Assembly (NCBI RefSeq): GCF_017814975.1
Contig: NZ_JAGIQA010000030.1
Span: 37,196 to 101,195, forward strand
Reading direction: 5' to 3'
Origin: Cupriavidus consociatus
GTDB taxonomy: Bacteria > Pseudomonadota > Gammaproteobacteria > Burkholderiales > Burkholderiaceae
Length of the DNA stretch: 64,000 bases
Shown here: piece after piece, positions 28,405-36,461 of the stretch
Position numbering within the stretch: the first letter of the stretch is position 1
Layout of the letters: each line of letters begins with the position of its first letter
The notes under the pieces: generated by a model
The model's database searches: none
What the model saw: only the letters and a program-made list of their open reading frames with translations
Told to the model about the DNA's origin: nothing
Position numbers and translations under genes: made by a program

Positions 28405-29319
28405 TCAGCCGTTGCCGCCGTTTCCGCCATTGCCGCTTTCGCGCGCCTTGCGGACGCCACCCGGCTGCCCGTGCAGGGCACGCCAGCCCCACAGCACGTA
28501 GCCCGAGATCGCGTAGGCGACGAACAGCCCGAACAGCGCCACCGGCGGGTCGGTCGACACCACCACGAACAGCACCAGGACCAGCACCATCATGCCGAAC
28601 GGCACGCGGTAGCGGACATCCAGCGCCTTGCCGCTGTAGAACGGCGCGTTGGACACCATTGACAGGCCCGCGTACAGCGTGATGCCGAACGCAACCCACG
28701 GCATCCACAGTTCCTTGACCGGCAGCTTGTTGTCGATCACCAGCCAGACAAAGCCGGCGACCAGTGCCGCGGCAGCCGGGCTTGGCAAACCCTGGAAAAA
28801 GCGCTTGTCGACCACGCCGATATTGGCGTTGAAGCGCGCCAGCCGCAGCGCCGCGCAGGTGCAGTAGACAAAGGCTGCGATCCAGCCCCATTTGCCGAGG
28901 TCATGCAGGATCCATTCGTACATCACCAGCGCCGGCGCGACGCCGAACGAGGTCATGTCCGACAGCGAGTCATACTGCTCGCCGAACGCGCTCTGCGTAT
29001 TGGTGATGCGCGCCACGCGCCCATCCATGCCATCAAGCACCATGGCCGCGAAGATCGCGATAGCGGCCACGTCGAAGCGCATGTTCATCGCCTGCACGAT
29101 GGCGAAGAAGCCGGCGAACAACGCTGCGGTGGTGAACGCATTGGGCAGCAGGTAGATGCCGCGGCGGCGCGGCCGCTGGCGCTCGTAGGCGATGTCGTGG
29201 TCGTCCGCGGCATCGTCGTCATAGTCCTCGGCGCCGCGCAGCTGGTTATGGCGGAACGGGCGCAGGTGCGTCACGTTGCCGCTGCTGCCCCGCTTGTTAC
29301 GTCGATGGAAGGCAACCAT
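28405..29319 (-). CDS. pssA: CDP-diacylglycerol-serine O-phosphatidyltransferase
   Basis: 304 residues, multi-pass inner-membrane enzyme making phosphatidylserine from CDP-diacylglycerol and serine. The CDP-alcohol phosphatidyltransferase motif D-x2-DG-x2-AR-x8-G-x3-D-x3-D is complete (DGMDGRVARI ... GEQYDSLSD, about residue 95). About seven hydrophobic segments follow. The first 55 residues are hydrophilic, with an acidic DYDDDAADDHD stretch. Psd, the next enzyme, is encoded 42 bp upstream in the same orientation. Confidence 0.95.
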   Translation of the reverse strand: MVAFHRRNKRGSSGNVTHLRPFRHNQLRGAEDYDDDAADDHDIAYERQRPRRRGIYLLPNAFTTAALFAGFFAIVQAMNMRFDVAAIAIFAAMVLDGMDGRVARITNTQSAFGEQYDSLSDMTSFGVAPALVMYEWILHDLGKWGWIAAFVYCTCAALRLARFNANIGVVDKRFFQGLPSPAAAALVAGFVWLVIDNKLPVKELWMPWVAFGITLYAGLSMVSNAPFYSGKALDVRYRVPFGMMVLVLVLFVVVSTDPPVALFGLFVAYAISGYVLWGWRALHGQPGGVRKARESGNGGNGGNG

Positions 29320-29361
29320 CGCAGTCCTCCTGTCTTGCTGTCGTCCTGGTCAGGCCTTCGC

Positions 29362-30012
29362 TCACTTCACGTCGAGTTCGGCGAGGATCGTCGACGACGC
29401 CGACACCTTCTCGCCAATGGTCACGCGCGGGCGCGCGTCGAGCGGCAGGTACACGTCCACGCGCGAGCCGAAACGGATGAAGCCATAGCGCTGGCCGCGC
29501 GCGAGCTTGTCGCCGACCTTGGTGTAGCAGAGGATACGGCGTGCCACCAGGCCGGCCACCTGCACCAGCGTGACCACCTGGCCGTCGGTCGCGCGACGGA
29601 TGACCACGGCATTGCGCTCGTTCTCGACCGAAGCCTTGTCGAGGTCGGCGTTGACGAACTTGCCCGGAAAATATTCGACCTTCTCGACCGCGCCGTCGAC
29701 CGACACGCGGTTCGAATGCACGTTGAAGACGTTCATGAAGACACTGATCTTCAGCGCCTCGCGATTGGCGTACGGATCCATGGTCTTTTCGACCACGACG
29801 ATGCGGCCGTCGGCCGGCGCCAGCACCGCGTTGGGCGCCGACGGGATCGGGCGCGGCGGATCGCGGAAGAACTGCAGCACGAACACCGTGATGATCCACA
29901 GCGGCAGCGCCCACCAGAAGCCCGCGCTGGCGTGCACCAGCAGCGAAATGACAAAGGCGCCGGCCAGGAACGGCCAGCCTTCACGGGCGATCAGCGGATG
30001 AGGATAGTTCAT
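29362..30012 (-). CDS. psd: Phosphatidylserine decarboxylase proenzyme
   Basis: 216 residues, the short Psd type. The self-cleavage site is Gly-Ser in FIRFGSRVDVYLP (about residue 180), where the Ser becomes the pyruvoyl cofactor. The N-terminus has two hydrophobic segments (WPFLAGAFVISLLVHASAGF and LPLWIITVFVLQFF). It forms phosphatidylethanolamine and precedes pssA, completing the route from CDP-diacylglycerol. Confidence 0.95.
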   Translation of the reverse strand: MNYPHPLIAREGWPFLAGAFVISLLVHASAGFWWALPLWIITVFVLQFFRDPPRPIPSAPNAVLAPADGRIVVVEKTMDPYANREALKISVFMNVFNVHSNRVSVDGAVEKVEYFPGKFVNADLDKASVENERNAVVIRRATDGQVVTLVQVAGLVARRILCYTKVGDKLARGQRYGFIRFGSRVDVYLPLDARPRVTIGEKVSASSTILAELDVK

Positions 30013-30156
30013 GCAGTACGAGATTCGGTGGAGTCAGAACCAGGGCGAGGCGGTGCGGCGGCGGAGATATCCGCCGGGGCGGCGCTTGCCAGCTCAATGT
30101 CGCGGAGCAGCATCAGGCGCACGCCTTGCCCGAAAAGTTCGACAAGGATAACAAAA

Positions 30157-30222
30157 AGCCGTTCAGGTCCCGGCAATCCCCTTCCGATGATAGAAGGGCA
30201 AGGCACGGAACGCTGAACGGCT
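30157..30222 (-). terminator. Branched terminator after ilvC
   Basis: AGCCGTTCAG (30157-30166) pairs perfectly with CTGAACGGCT (30213-30222), enclosing an inner CCCTTC/GAAGGG hairpin. On the minus strand TTTTT follows the outer stem. It ends the ilvBHC unit before psd, whose start is 145 nt further on. Confidence 0.75.
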
Positions 30223-30267
30223 TCGGCCCGCCGCCGTGCGGCGCGGGCCATCAGGCAGCGCTACAGC

Positions 30268-31284
30268 TTAGTTCTTCGACTGGTCGACCATCTTGTTCTT
30301 GGCGATCCACGGCATCATCGCGCGCAGCTTCTCGCCCACCACTTCGATCTGGTGCTCGGCGTTCAGGCGGCGGCGCGAGATCAGGGTCGGGGCGCCGGCC
30401 TTGTTCTCCAGCAGGAAGCTCTTGGCGTACTCGCCGGTCTGGATGTCGGTCAGGCACTGCTTCATCGCCTTCTTGGTCTCTTCGGTCACCACACGCGGGC
30501 CGGTGACGTACTCACCATATTCCGCGTTGTTGGAGATCGAGTAGTTCATGTTGGCGATGCCGCCTTCGTAGATCAGGTCGACGATCAGCTTCAGCTCGTG
30601 CAGGCACTCGAAGTAGGCCATTTCCGGCGCATAGCCGGCTTCCACCAGCGTCTCGAAGCCAGCCTTGATCAGCTCGACGGTGCCGCCGCACAGCACGGCC
30701 TGCTCGCCGAACAGGTCGGTTTCGGTTTCTTCGCGGAAGTTGGTCTCGATGATGCCGGCACGGCCGCCGCCGTTGGCGGTGGCGTACGACAGGGCGATGT
30801 CACGGGCGGCGCCGGACTTGTTCTGGTGCACGGCGATCAGGTGCGGCACGCCGCCACCTTGCGTGTAGGTGGCGCGCACGGTGTGGCCCGGGGCCTTCGG
30901 CGCGATCATGATCACGTCCAGGTCGGCGCGCGGGATCACGGCACCGTAGTGCACGTTGAAGCCGTGGGCGAAGGCCAGCGCTGCGCCTTCCTTGATGTTA
31001 GCGTGCACTTCGTTCTTGTACACGTCGGCGATCTGCTCGTCCGGCAGCAGGATCATGACCACGTCGGCGCCCTTGACTGCCTCGGCCACTTCCTTGACTT
31101 GCAGGCCGGCGTTGGCGGCCTTGTTCCACGACGCGCCGCTCTTGCGCAGGCCGACCGTCACGTTGACGCCCGAATCCTTCAGGTTCAGCGCGTGGGCGTG
31201 GCCCTGCGAGCCATAACCGATGATGGTGACGTTCTTGCCCTTGATCAGCGAGAGGTCGGCGTCCTTGTCGTAAAACACTTTCAT
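30268..31284 (-). CDS. ilvC: Ketol-acid reductoisomerase (NADP+)
   Basis: 338 residues, class I (short) form. It converts acetolactate to dihydroxyisovalerate (and the isoleucine equivalent) by a Mg-dependent methyl or ethyl shift and NADPH reduction. The N-terminal Rossmann motif is VTIIGYGSQGHAHALNLKDS. The catalytic acidic residues sit in the C-terminal knotted domain (ETDLFGEQAVLCGG). GAAGGATTTATC precedes the ATG. It is 117 bp behind ilvH, with an AT-rich TATAAA upstream that may add a promoter. Confidence 0.97.
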   Translation of the reverse strand: MKVFYDKDADLSLIKGKNVTIIGYGSQGHAHALNLKDSGVNVTVGLRKSGASWNKAANAGLQVKEVAEAVKGADVVMILLPDEQIADVYKNEVHANIKEGAALAFAHGFNVHYGAVIPRADLDVIMIAPKAPGHTVRATYTQGGGVPHLIAVHQNKSGAARDIALSYATANGGGRAGIIETNFREETETDLFGEQAVLCGGTVELIKAGFETLVEAGYAPEMAYFECLHELKLIVDLIYEGGIANMNYSISNNAEYGEYVTGPRVVTEETKKAMKQCLTDIQTGEYAKSFLLENKAGAPTLISRRRLNAEHQIEVVGEKLRAMMPWIAKNKMVDQSKN

Positions 31285-31401
31285 GATAAATCCTTCAATC
31301 TCTGTCTTTTATATGAGGGGGGCGGCATCCTCGTGCGCATTGTGTGCGCACGGATCGCGCCGCCCGGGGATACTGCTTGAACCTGTGCGAGCGGCGCTGG
31401 A

Positions 31402-31893
31402 TCAGACCTTCAGGATGCGCTCGCCGCGGCCGATGCCCGAGCCGCCGGTACGGACGGTCTCCAGGATGGCGGTACGGTCGATCGCGTCCAGGAACGCATC
31501 GAGCTTGACGCCGTTGCCGGTCAGCTCGATGGTGTAGGTCTTCTCGGTGACATCGATGATGCGGCCGCGGAAGATGTCGGCGGTGCGCTTCATTTCTTCA
31601 CGCTCCTTGCCGACCGCGCGCACCTTGACGAGCATCAGCTCGCGCTCGATGTGCGCGCCTTCGGTCAGGTCGACCACCTTGACCACTTCCACCAGACGGT
31701 TCAGGTGCTTGGTGATCTGCTCGATCACGTCATCCGAACCGGTGGTGACGATGGTCATGCGCGACAGCGAGGAGTCCTCGGTGGGCGCCACGGTCAGCGT
31801 CTCGATGTTGTAGCCGCGGGCCGAGAACAGGCCCACCACGCGCGACAGCGCACCGGCTTCGTTTTCCAGCAGGACCGAAATGATGTGTCGCAT
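31402..31893 (-). CDS. ilvH: Acetolactate synthase small (regulatory) subunit
   Basis: 163 residues. An ACT domain at the N-terminus (HIISVLLENEAGALSRVVGLFSARGYNI) senses valine and activates the large subunit. The second half is the IlvH C-terminal domain. Its ATG overlaps the ilvB stop by one base (TAATG), indicating translational coupling and a fixed subunit ratio. Confidence 0.97.
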   Translation of the reverse strand: MRHIISVLLENEAGALSRVVGLFSARGYNIETLTVAPTEDSSLSRMTIVTTGSDDVIEQITKHLNRLVEVVKVVDLTEGAHIERELMLVKVRAVGKEREEMKRTADIFRGRIIDVTEKTYTIELTGNGVKLDAFLDAIDRTAILETVRTGGSGIGRGERILKV

Positions 31894-33656
31894 TACAGGT
31901 CCTCCGCGCCGAGCAGCATTTCGGAAATGCCCTTGCCCGCCTGGACCATCGGCCAGACGTTTTCGGTGGGATCGGTCTGGAAGTCCAGGAACACGGTACG
32001 GTCCTTCAGGCGGAACGCCTCGCGCAGCGCGGGCTCGACGTCGGACGTCTTCTCGACGCGCATGCCGATATGCCCGTAGGCCTCGGCCAGCTTGACGAAA
32101 TCGGGCAGCGCGTCCATGTAGGAATGCGAGTAGCGGTTGTCATACTCGATCTCCTGCCACTGGCGCACCATGCCGAGGTAGCCGTTGTTGAGCGAGCAGA
32201 TCTTCACCGGGGTGTCGTACTGCAGGCAGGTGGACAGTTCCTGGATGCACATCTGGATCGAGCCTTCACCGGTGATGGTGACGACTTCCTTCTCCGGGAA
32301 TGCCTTCTTGATGCCCATTGCATACGGCAGGCCCACGCCCATCGTGCCCAGGCCGCCGGAGTTGATCCAGCGGCGCGGCTCGTCGAACTTGTAGAACTGC
32401 GCGGCCCACATCTGGTGCTGGCCGACGTCGGAGCAGATGAAAGCGTCGCCGTGGGTCAGTTCCCAGATCTTTTCCACCACGTACTGCGGCTTGATGATCT
32501 CGGAGCTGCGGTCGTACTTCAGGCAGTCGACCGAGCGCCATTGCTCGATCTGCTCCCACCACTTGGCCAGGGCTTCGCGCTTGGGCTTGACGTCGCTGGC
32601 CTTGAGCTGGGCGATCAGTTCCTGCAGCACGTCCTTGACGTTGCCGACGATGGGAATATCGACCTTGACGCGCTTCGAGATCGACGACGGGTCGATATCG
32701 ATATGGATGATCTTGCGCGCCTGCGAGGTGAAGTGCGACGGGTTGCCGATCACGCGGTCGTCGAAGCGGGCACCGATGGCGATCAGCACGTCGCAGTTCT
32801 GCATGGCCATGTTGGCTTCATACGTGCCGTGCATGCCGAGCATGCCGACGAACTGCTTGTGGGTGCCGGGGAACGCGCCCAGGCCCATCAGCGTGTTGGT
32901 CACCGGGTGGCCGGTCATCGCCGCCAGCTGGCGCAGTTCATCGCTGGCATTGGCCAGCACCACGCCGCCGCCGCTGTAGATGTACGGACGCTCGGCGTTC
33001 TGCAGCAGCGCCACCGCCTTGCGGATCTGGCCCGAGTGACCCTTGTTCACCGGGTTGTACGAGCGCATGTCGATCGACTTGGGGTACTCGTACTTGCAGG
33101 CGTTGCGCGAGACATCCTTGGGGATGTCCACCACCACCGGGCCCGGACGGCCGGTCGAGGCAATGAAGAACGCCTTCTTGATGGTCGCAGCGAGGTCGCG
33201 CACGTCCTTCACCAGGAAGTTGTGCTTGACGATCGGACGGGTAATGCCGACGGTGTCGCACTCCTGGAAGGCGTCCTGGCCAATGGCGTGGGTCGGCACG
33301 TTGCCGGTGATCACGACCATCGGGATCGAGTCGAGGTACGCGGTGGCAATGCCGGTGACGGCATTGGTCACGCCGGGACCGGAGGTCACCAGGGCAACGC
33401 CCACCTTGCCGGTTGCGCGCGCATAGCCGTCCGCGGCATGGACCGCGGCCTGCTCGTGTCGCACCAGGATGTGCTCGAACTTCTTTTGCTTGTGGAGCTC
33501 GTCGTAGATATACAGCACTGCGCCGCCGGGGTAGCCCCAGACGTACTCGACGCCTTCTTCGGCAAGTGCGTGAACGAGGATTTCCGCTCCGATCATTTCG
33601 GGTGCGGCAGATGAATTGCTGTCTGCGTGGGAGAATTCCGCGCTGGGCATGTTCAT
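31893..33656 (-). CDS. ilvB: Acetolactate synthase large subunit
   Basis: 587 residues from MNMPSAEFSHADSN (AAAGGA upstream; a longer frame begins at 33671). It is a thiamine diphosphate enzyme condensing pyruvate to acetolactate or with 2-oxobutyrate to acetohydroxybutyrate. The catalytic Glu region is EEGVEYVWGYPGGAVLYIYD. The cofactor metal motif starts as GEGSIQMCIQE, with Glu where most family members have Asp, and ends in NNGYLGMVRQWQ. The symbol could equally be ilvI or ilvG. First gene of ilvBHC. Confidence 0.95.
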   Translation of the reverse strand: MNMPSAEFSHADSNSSAAPEMIGAEILVHALAEEGVEYVWGYPGGAVLYIYDELHKQKKFEHILVRHEQAAVHAADGYARATGKVGVALVTSGPGVTNAVTGIATAYLDSIPMVVITGNVPTHAIGQDAFQECDTVGITRPIVKHNFLVKDVRDLAATIKKAFFIASTGRPGPVVVDIPKDVSRNACKYEYPKSIDMRSYNPVNKGHSGQIRKAVALLQNAERPYIYSGGGVVLANASDELRQLAAMTGHPVTNTLMGLGAFPGTHKQFVGMLGMHGTYEANMAMQNCDVLIAIGARFDDRVIGNPSHFTSQARKIIHIDIDPSSISKRVKVDIPIVGNVKDVLQELIAQLKASDVKPKREALAKWWEQIEQWRSVDCLKYDRSSEIIKPQYVVEKIWELTHGDAFICSDVGQHQMWAAQFYKFDEPRRWINSGGLGTMGVGLPYAMGIKKAFPEKEVVTITGEGSIQMCIQELSTCLQYDTPVKICSLNNGYLGMVRQWQEIEYDNRYSHSYMDALPDFVKLAEAYGHIGMRVEKTSDVEPALREAFRLKDRTVFLDFQTDPTENVWPMVQAGKGISEMLLGAEDL

Positions 33657-33673
33657 TTCAGTCCTTTGCAATT

Positions 33674-33708
33674 TTCGGCAAAAAATTGTTTGGATGCTCT
33701 CTGCCGAA
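33674..33708 (-). other. AT-looped hairpin just before ilvB
   Basis: TTCGGCA (33674-33680) and TGCCGAA (33702-33708) form a 7-bp inverted repeat with a 21-nt loop holding a T6 tract on the coding strand. It lies 9 nt before the ilvB Shine-Dalgarno. No leucine/valine/isoleucine-rich leader peptide is visible in the 139-nt leader. Confidence 0.4.
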
Positions 33709-33801
33709 CTTGTGGCTCGGGTTCAAGCGGTGCGCGTCTGCATGGAAGACCGCCTCATAAGCGGCCGGATGAGACAACCACTGATGTCGTGTGAACCGTC
33801 G

Positions 33802-33830
33802 ATGATACTGCAATGCACCAGCGCGGTCTA
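33802..33830 (-). promoter_or_regulatory. Predicted ilvBHC promoter
   Basis: TAGACC (33825-33830) and TATCAT (33802-33807) are 17 nt apart on the minus strand. Start would be near 33795, giving a leader of about 139 nt. The 387-bp region between ilvB and the divergent sigma factor gene holds this promoter and the hairpin at 33674. I see no other gene there. Confidence 0.55.
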
Positions 33831-34043
33831 TGGTTGTTTTGCGCCCGTTTATCAGGGTTTTACGGGGGCGGATGACGGTTTCCCCGCCGCGCAATGTATT
33901 CTCCTCCATACAAAGTGGTACATGCGCAGGTTTTTTTGCTAGCATCGCAGCACCTTGCGCGTGCTACGGGTCCTACGCAGCACATTCGCAAGCCGAGCAA
34001 TCGCCGCCGCAACAAGCTGCACACCAAGCCGCATTCCGCCTGA

Positions 34044-34613
34044 ATGGCCACCGACCAGGAACTGACCGATTTTCTCGCCAGCGTCGAACGCCGCGCCTTC
34101 AAGCAGGCCGTGTTCGCGGTCCGCGACGACGAGGCGGCACTGGATATCGTGCAGGACGCGATGATCAAGCTGGCAGAGAAGTATGGCGACAAAAGCGCCG
34201 CCGAGTTGCCGCCGCTGTTCCAGCGCATCCTGCAGAACACCATCCACGACTGGTTCCGCCGCCAGAAGGTGCGCAACACCTGGGTCACGCTGTTCTCCAG
34301 CCTGCGCGACGACCGCGACGGCGGCGACGACAATGACCTGCTGGAGACACTGGAGGCGCAGGCCGGCTCCGAATCAGCGGAAAGCAGCGCTGACAAGGTG
34401 GAGCGCGCGCAGGTGATGCACATCATCGAGCAGGAGATCCAGCGCCTGCCGGCGCGTCAACGCGAGGCATTCCTGATGCGTTACTGGGAAGATATGGACG
34501 TCGCCGAAACTGCAGCCGTCATGGGCTGCTCCGAGGGCAGCGTCAAGACGCACTGTTCCCGTGCCACGCATACCCTGGCGCAAGCCCTGCGCGCACGGGG
34601 AGTCCGACTATGA
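34044..34613 (+). CDS. ECF-type RNA polymerase sigma factor
   Basis: 189 residues. Region 2 (DEAALDIVQDAMIKLAEKYGDK ... LPPLFQRILQNTIHDWFRRQK, about 28-80) and region 4 with its helix-turn-helix (LPARQREAFLMRYWEDMDVAETAAVMG, then SEGSVKTHCSRATHTL, about 140-185) are both present. Regions 1 and 3 are absent, as in extracytoplasmic-function sigma factors. An acidic linker (DDRDGGDDND) joins them. It overlaps the next gene by 4 bp (ATGA), so sigma and its partner are translationally coupled. Target promoter unknown. Confidence 0.92.
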   Translation: MATDQELTDFLASVERRAFKQAVFAVRDDEAALDIVQDAMIKLAEKYGDKSAAELPPLFQRILQNTIHDWFRRQKVRNTWVTLFSSLRDDRDGGDDNDLLETLEAQAGSESAESSADKVERAQVMHIIEQEIQRLPARQREAFLMRYWEDMDVAETAAVMGCSEGSVKTHCSRATHTLAQALRARGVRL

Positions 34614-35041
34614 GCATAAACGAGAGAGATATCCGCGAACGCCGGTTCGCGCATGAGATTTGCACGGCGCTCGATGCGAGTGCCGATGCGTTGCCGGCCG
34701 ACATTGCCGAACGGCTCGCCGCCGCGCGCCGGATTGCGCTCGCGCGCAAGAAGGCAGAAGCGGCCGTGCCGGTGCCGCAATTCGCCATGCCGGGACCGCA
34801 CGTCCCGATGTTCGACGAGGACGACTCGCCGCTGCACCGCGCCGGTGCGTGGCTGCGCCGCCTGGGCCTGGTCTGGACGCTGGTGGCCCTGGCCGCCGGC
34901 CTGATGGGCATCTATCACTGGCAGCAGCAGAAGCGTGTCGAAGAACTGGCCGATGTCGATGCGGCCATGCTGCTCGACGACCTGCCGCCCACGGCCTACG
35001 CCGACGAGGGCTTCCACGTCTTCCTGAAACGCGGGCAATAG
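34610..35041 (+). CDS. DUF3619 family protein, possible anti-sigma factor
   Basis: 143 residues. The soluble N-terminal part (1-82, with helical ERDIRERRFAHEICTALDAS) is followed by one transmembrane helix (LGLVWTLVALAAGLMGIYHW, about 85-104) and a short acidic C-terminal part. Size, single helix and ATGA coupling to an ECF sigma gene resemble membrane anti-sigma factors, but DUF3619 has no assigned function. This is an inference from context. Confidence 0.8.
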   Translation: MSINERDIRERRFAHEICTALDASADALPADIAERLAAARRIALARKKAEAAVPVPQFAMPGPHVPMFDEDDSPLHRAGAWLRRLGLVWTLVALAAGLMGIYHWQQQKRVEELADVDAAMLLDDLPPTAYADEGFHVFLKRGQ

Positions 35042-35042
35042 C

Positions 35043-35825
35043 ATGGCGCCCGCACTGTCCCGCCCCGACGCCCTGCGCCGCCGGCTGGCCGCGTTGCTGC
35101 TGGCCGTGTCCGGCGCCGCCGCCGGCTGGAGCCTGCTGCCGGCCGCCGCGCACGCACAAGCCGCTTCCGGCACCGCGCCGGCACACGCGGCAGCCAGCGC
35201 GCGCCCGGCGTGGTCCGAACTGAGCCCGGTGAACCAGCGCATCCTGGCGCCGCTGCAGCCGCTGTGGGACACCCTGCCCGAACTGAACCGCCGCAAGTGG
35301 CTGCGCATCGCCGAGCGCTACCCGAAGTTCTCGCCGGAGGAAGAGGCACGGCTGCAGGCGCGCATGACCGAATGGGTCAAGATGACGCCACAGCAACGGC
35401 GCCTGGCGCGCGAGAACTACCAGATCACCCGCGCGCTGCCGGCCGAGAAGAAGGCCGAGGCCTGGGACAAGTACCAGCAACTGCCGGAAGAGCAGAAGAA
35501 GAAGCTGGCCGCCGCGGAGCGCGTGCCCAGCCGGCCCGGCGCCGTCAGCGCGCTGCCGAGCACCAGGCGCCTGCCAGGCGGCACCAGCCACGCGGTTCGG
35601 CACGAGCCGAGGGCCGCCGGCGCGGCCGGCAAGGCAGCCAGCGAAGCCCAGGCCGCTTCTGCCGTGGCGGCGTCGCCGGCAACGGCATCCGCACCGGCTG
35701 CGCTGCCGCTCCCCGCAGCCAACCCGGCCAGCGCCCCGACTGCGGCGGCCGCCAGCACAGCAACGTCCGCCCCGGAACCCGCTACCGAGGCCGCCGCGGC
35801 CTCCGAAGGCACGGCGCGCCAGTAG
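35043..35825 (+). CDS. DUF3106 family exported protein
   Basis: 260 residues. A signal peptide (about 1-39, ending AAHAQA) is followed by a conserved helical domain with repeated Trp motifs (WLRIAERYPKFSPEEEARLQ ... MTEWVKMTPQQRRLARENYQ ... DKYQQLPEEQKKKLAA, about 75-150). The last 100 residues are an Ala/Pro/Ser low-complexity tail. Periplasmic, function unknown. It starts 1 bp after the DUF3619 stop, so it belongs to the sigma operon. Confidence 0.85.
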   Translation: MAPALSRPDALRRRLAALLLAVSGAAAGWSLLPAAAHAQAASGTAPAHAAASARPAWSELSPVNQRILAPLQPLWDTLPELNRRKWLRIAERYPKFSPEEEARLQARMTEWVKMTPQQRRLARENYQITRALPAEKKAEAWDKYQQLPEEQKKKLAAAERVPSRPGAVSALPSTRRLPGGTSHAVRHEPRAAGAAGKAASEAQAASAVAASPATASAPAALPLPAANPASAPTAAAASTATSAPEPATEAAAASEGTARQ

Positions 35826-35921
35826 TCGCCCGCCCGACTGGTGGCCGGCATGCCCTTTGGCATAATGGCTGTCTTGCGCGGCCCGCGCCGCGCCCGCTTG
35901 CGCCGCCCTTCTTCGCCTGAC

Positions 35922-36461
35922 ATGCCCGCTGCCACCACCCTCGACCCCAAGCCCGCCGCGGCCCCCGCACGCGTGGCACCGCCGCTGCGCCGTCGTCTTG
36001 CCTGCATGCTCTACGAAGGCGTACTGCTGTTCGGCGTGCTGAGCGCCTCCACGGCCTGCTACCTGCTGCTGCGTCCGCTGCTGCGGCATGCCGGCATTGA
36101 CGGTCCGCTGACGATCCAGCTGTGGAGCTTCGTGGTGATGGGCCTGTATTTCACATGGTTCTGGCAGCGCAACGGCCAGACCCTGGCCATGCAGACCTGG
36201 CGCATCCGTGTCGAGAACGCCGCGGGCGCGCCGCCGCGCTGGCCGCAGGCGGCGCTGCGCTACGTGCTGGCCTGGCTATGGCTGCCGCCATCGGCGGCGC
36301 TCGGGCACTGGCTGGGGCTGGTCAAGGGTCCCTTTGTCGGCGTGCTGTGCGCCGGCCTGCTGGTCTGGATCCTGCTGGCCTGGCTCGACCCGCGCCGGCA
36401 GTTCCTGCACGACCGCCTCGCCGGCACACGGCTCGCGGACCTGCGCACGCCCAAGGCATGA
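35922..36461 (+). CDS. RDD family membrane protein
   Basis: 179 residues from MPAATTLDPKP. The frame is open to 35841, but that start would add non-conserved residues, and neither start has a good ribosome-binding site. Three or four hydrophobic segments and the motifs RRRLACMLYEGVLLFGVL (RDD start) and RRQFLHDRLAGTRL (C-terminal RDD signature) are visible. RDD proteins are small membrane proteins of uncertain role, some linked to transport. The stop overlaps the next start (ATGA). Confidence 0.85.
   Translation: MPAATTLDPKPAAAPARVAPPLRRRLACMLYEGVLLFGVLSASTACYLLLRPLLRHAGIDGPLTIQLWSFVVMGLYFTWFWQRNGQTLAMQTWRIRVENAAGAPPRWPQAALRYVLAWLWLPPSAALGHWLGLVKGPFVGVLCAGLLVWILLAWLDPRRQFLHDRLAGTRLADLRTPKA

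Noticed and set aside
27618..28481. A 287-residue frame running through the leuL region and the BON/LysM gene
   Set aside because: Only its last 26 codons, after an internal ATG at 27698 with its own promoter, make sense as a leader peptide; the rest is a shifted frame of the BON/LysM gene.
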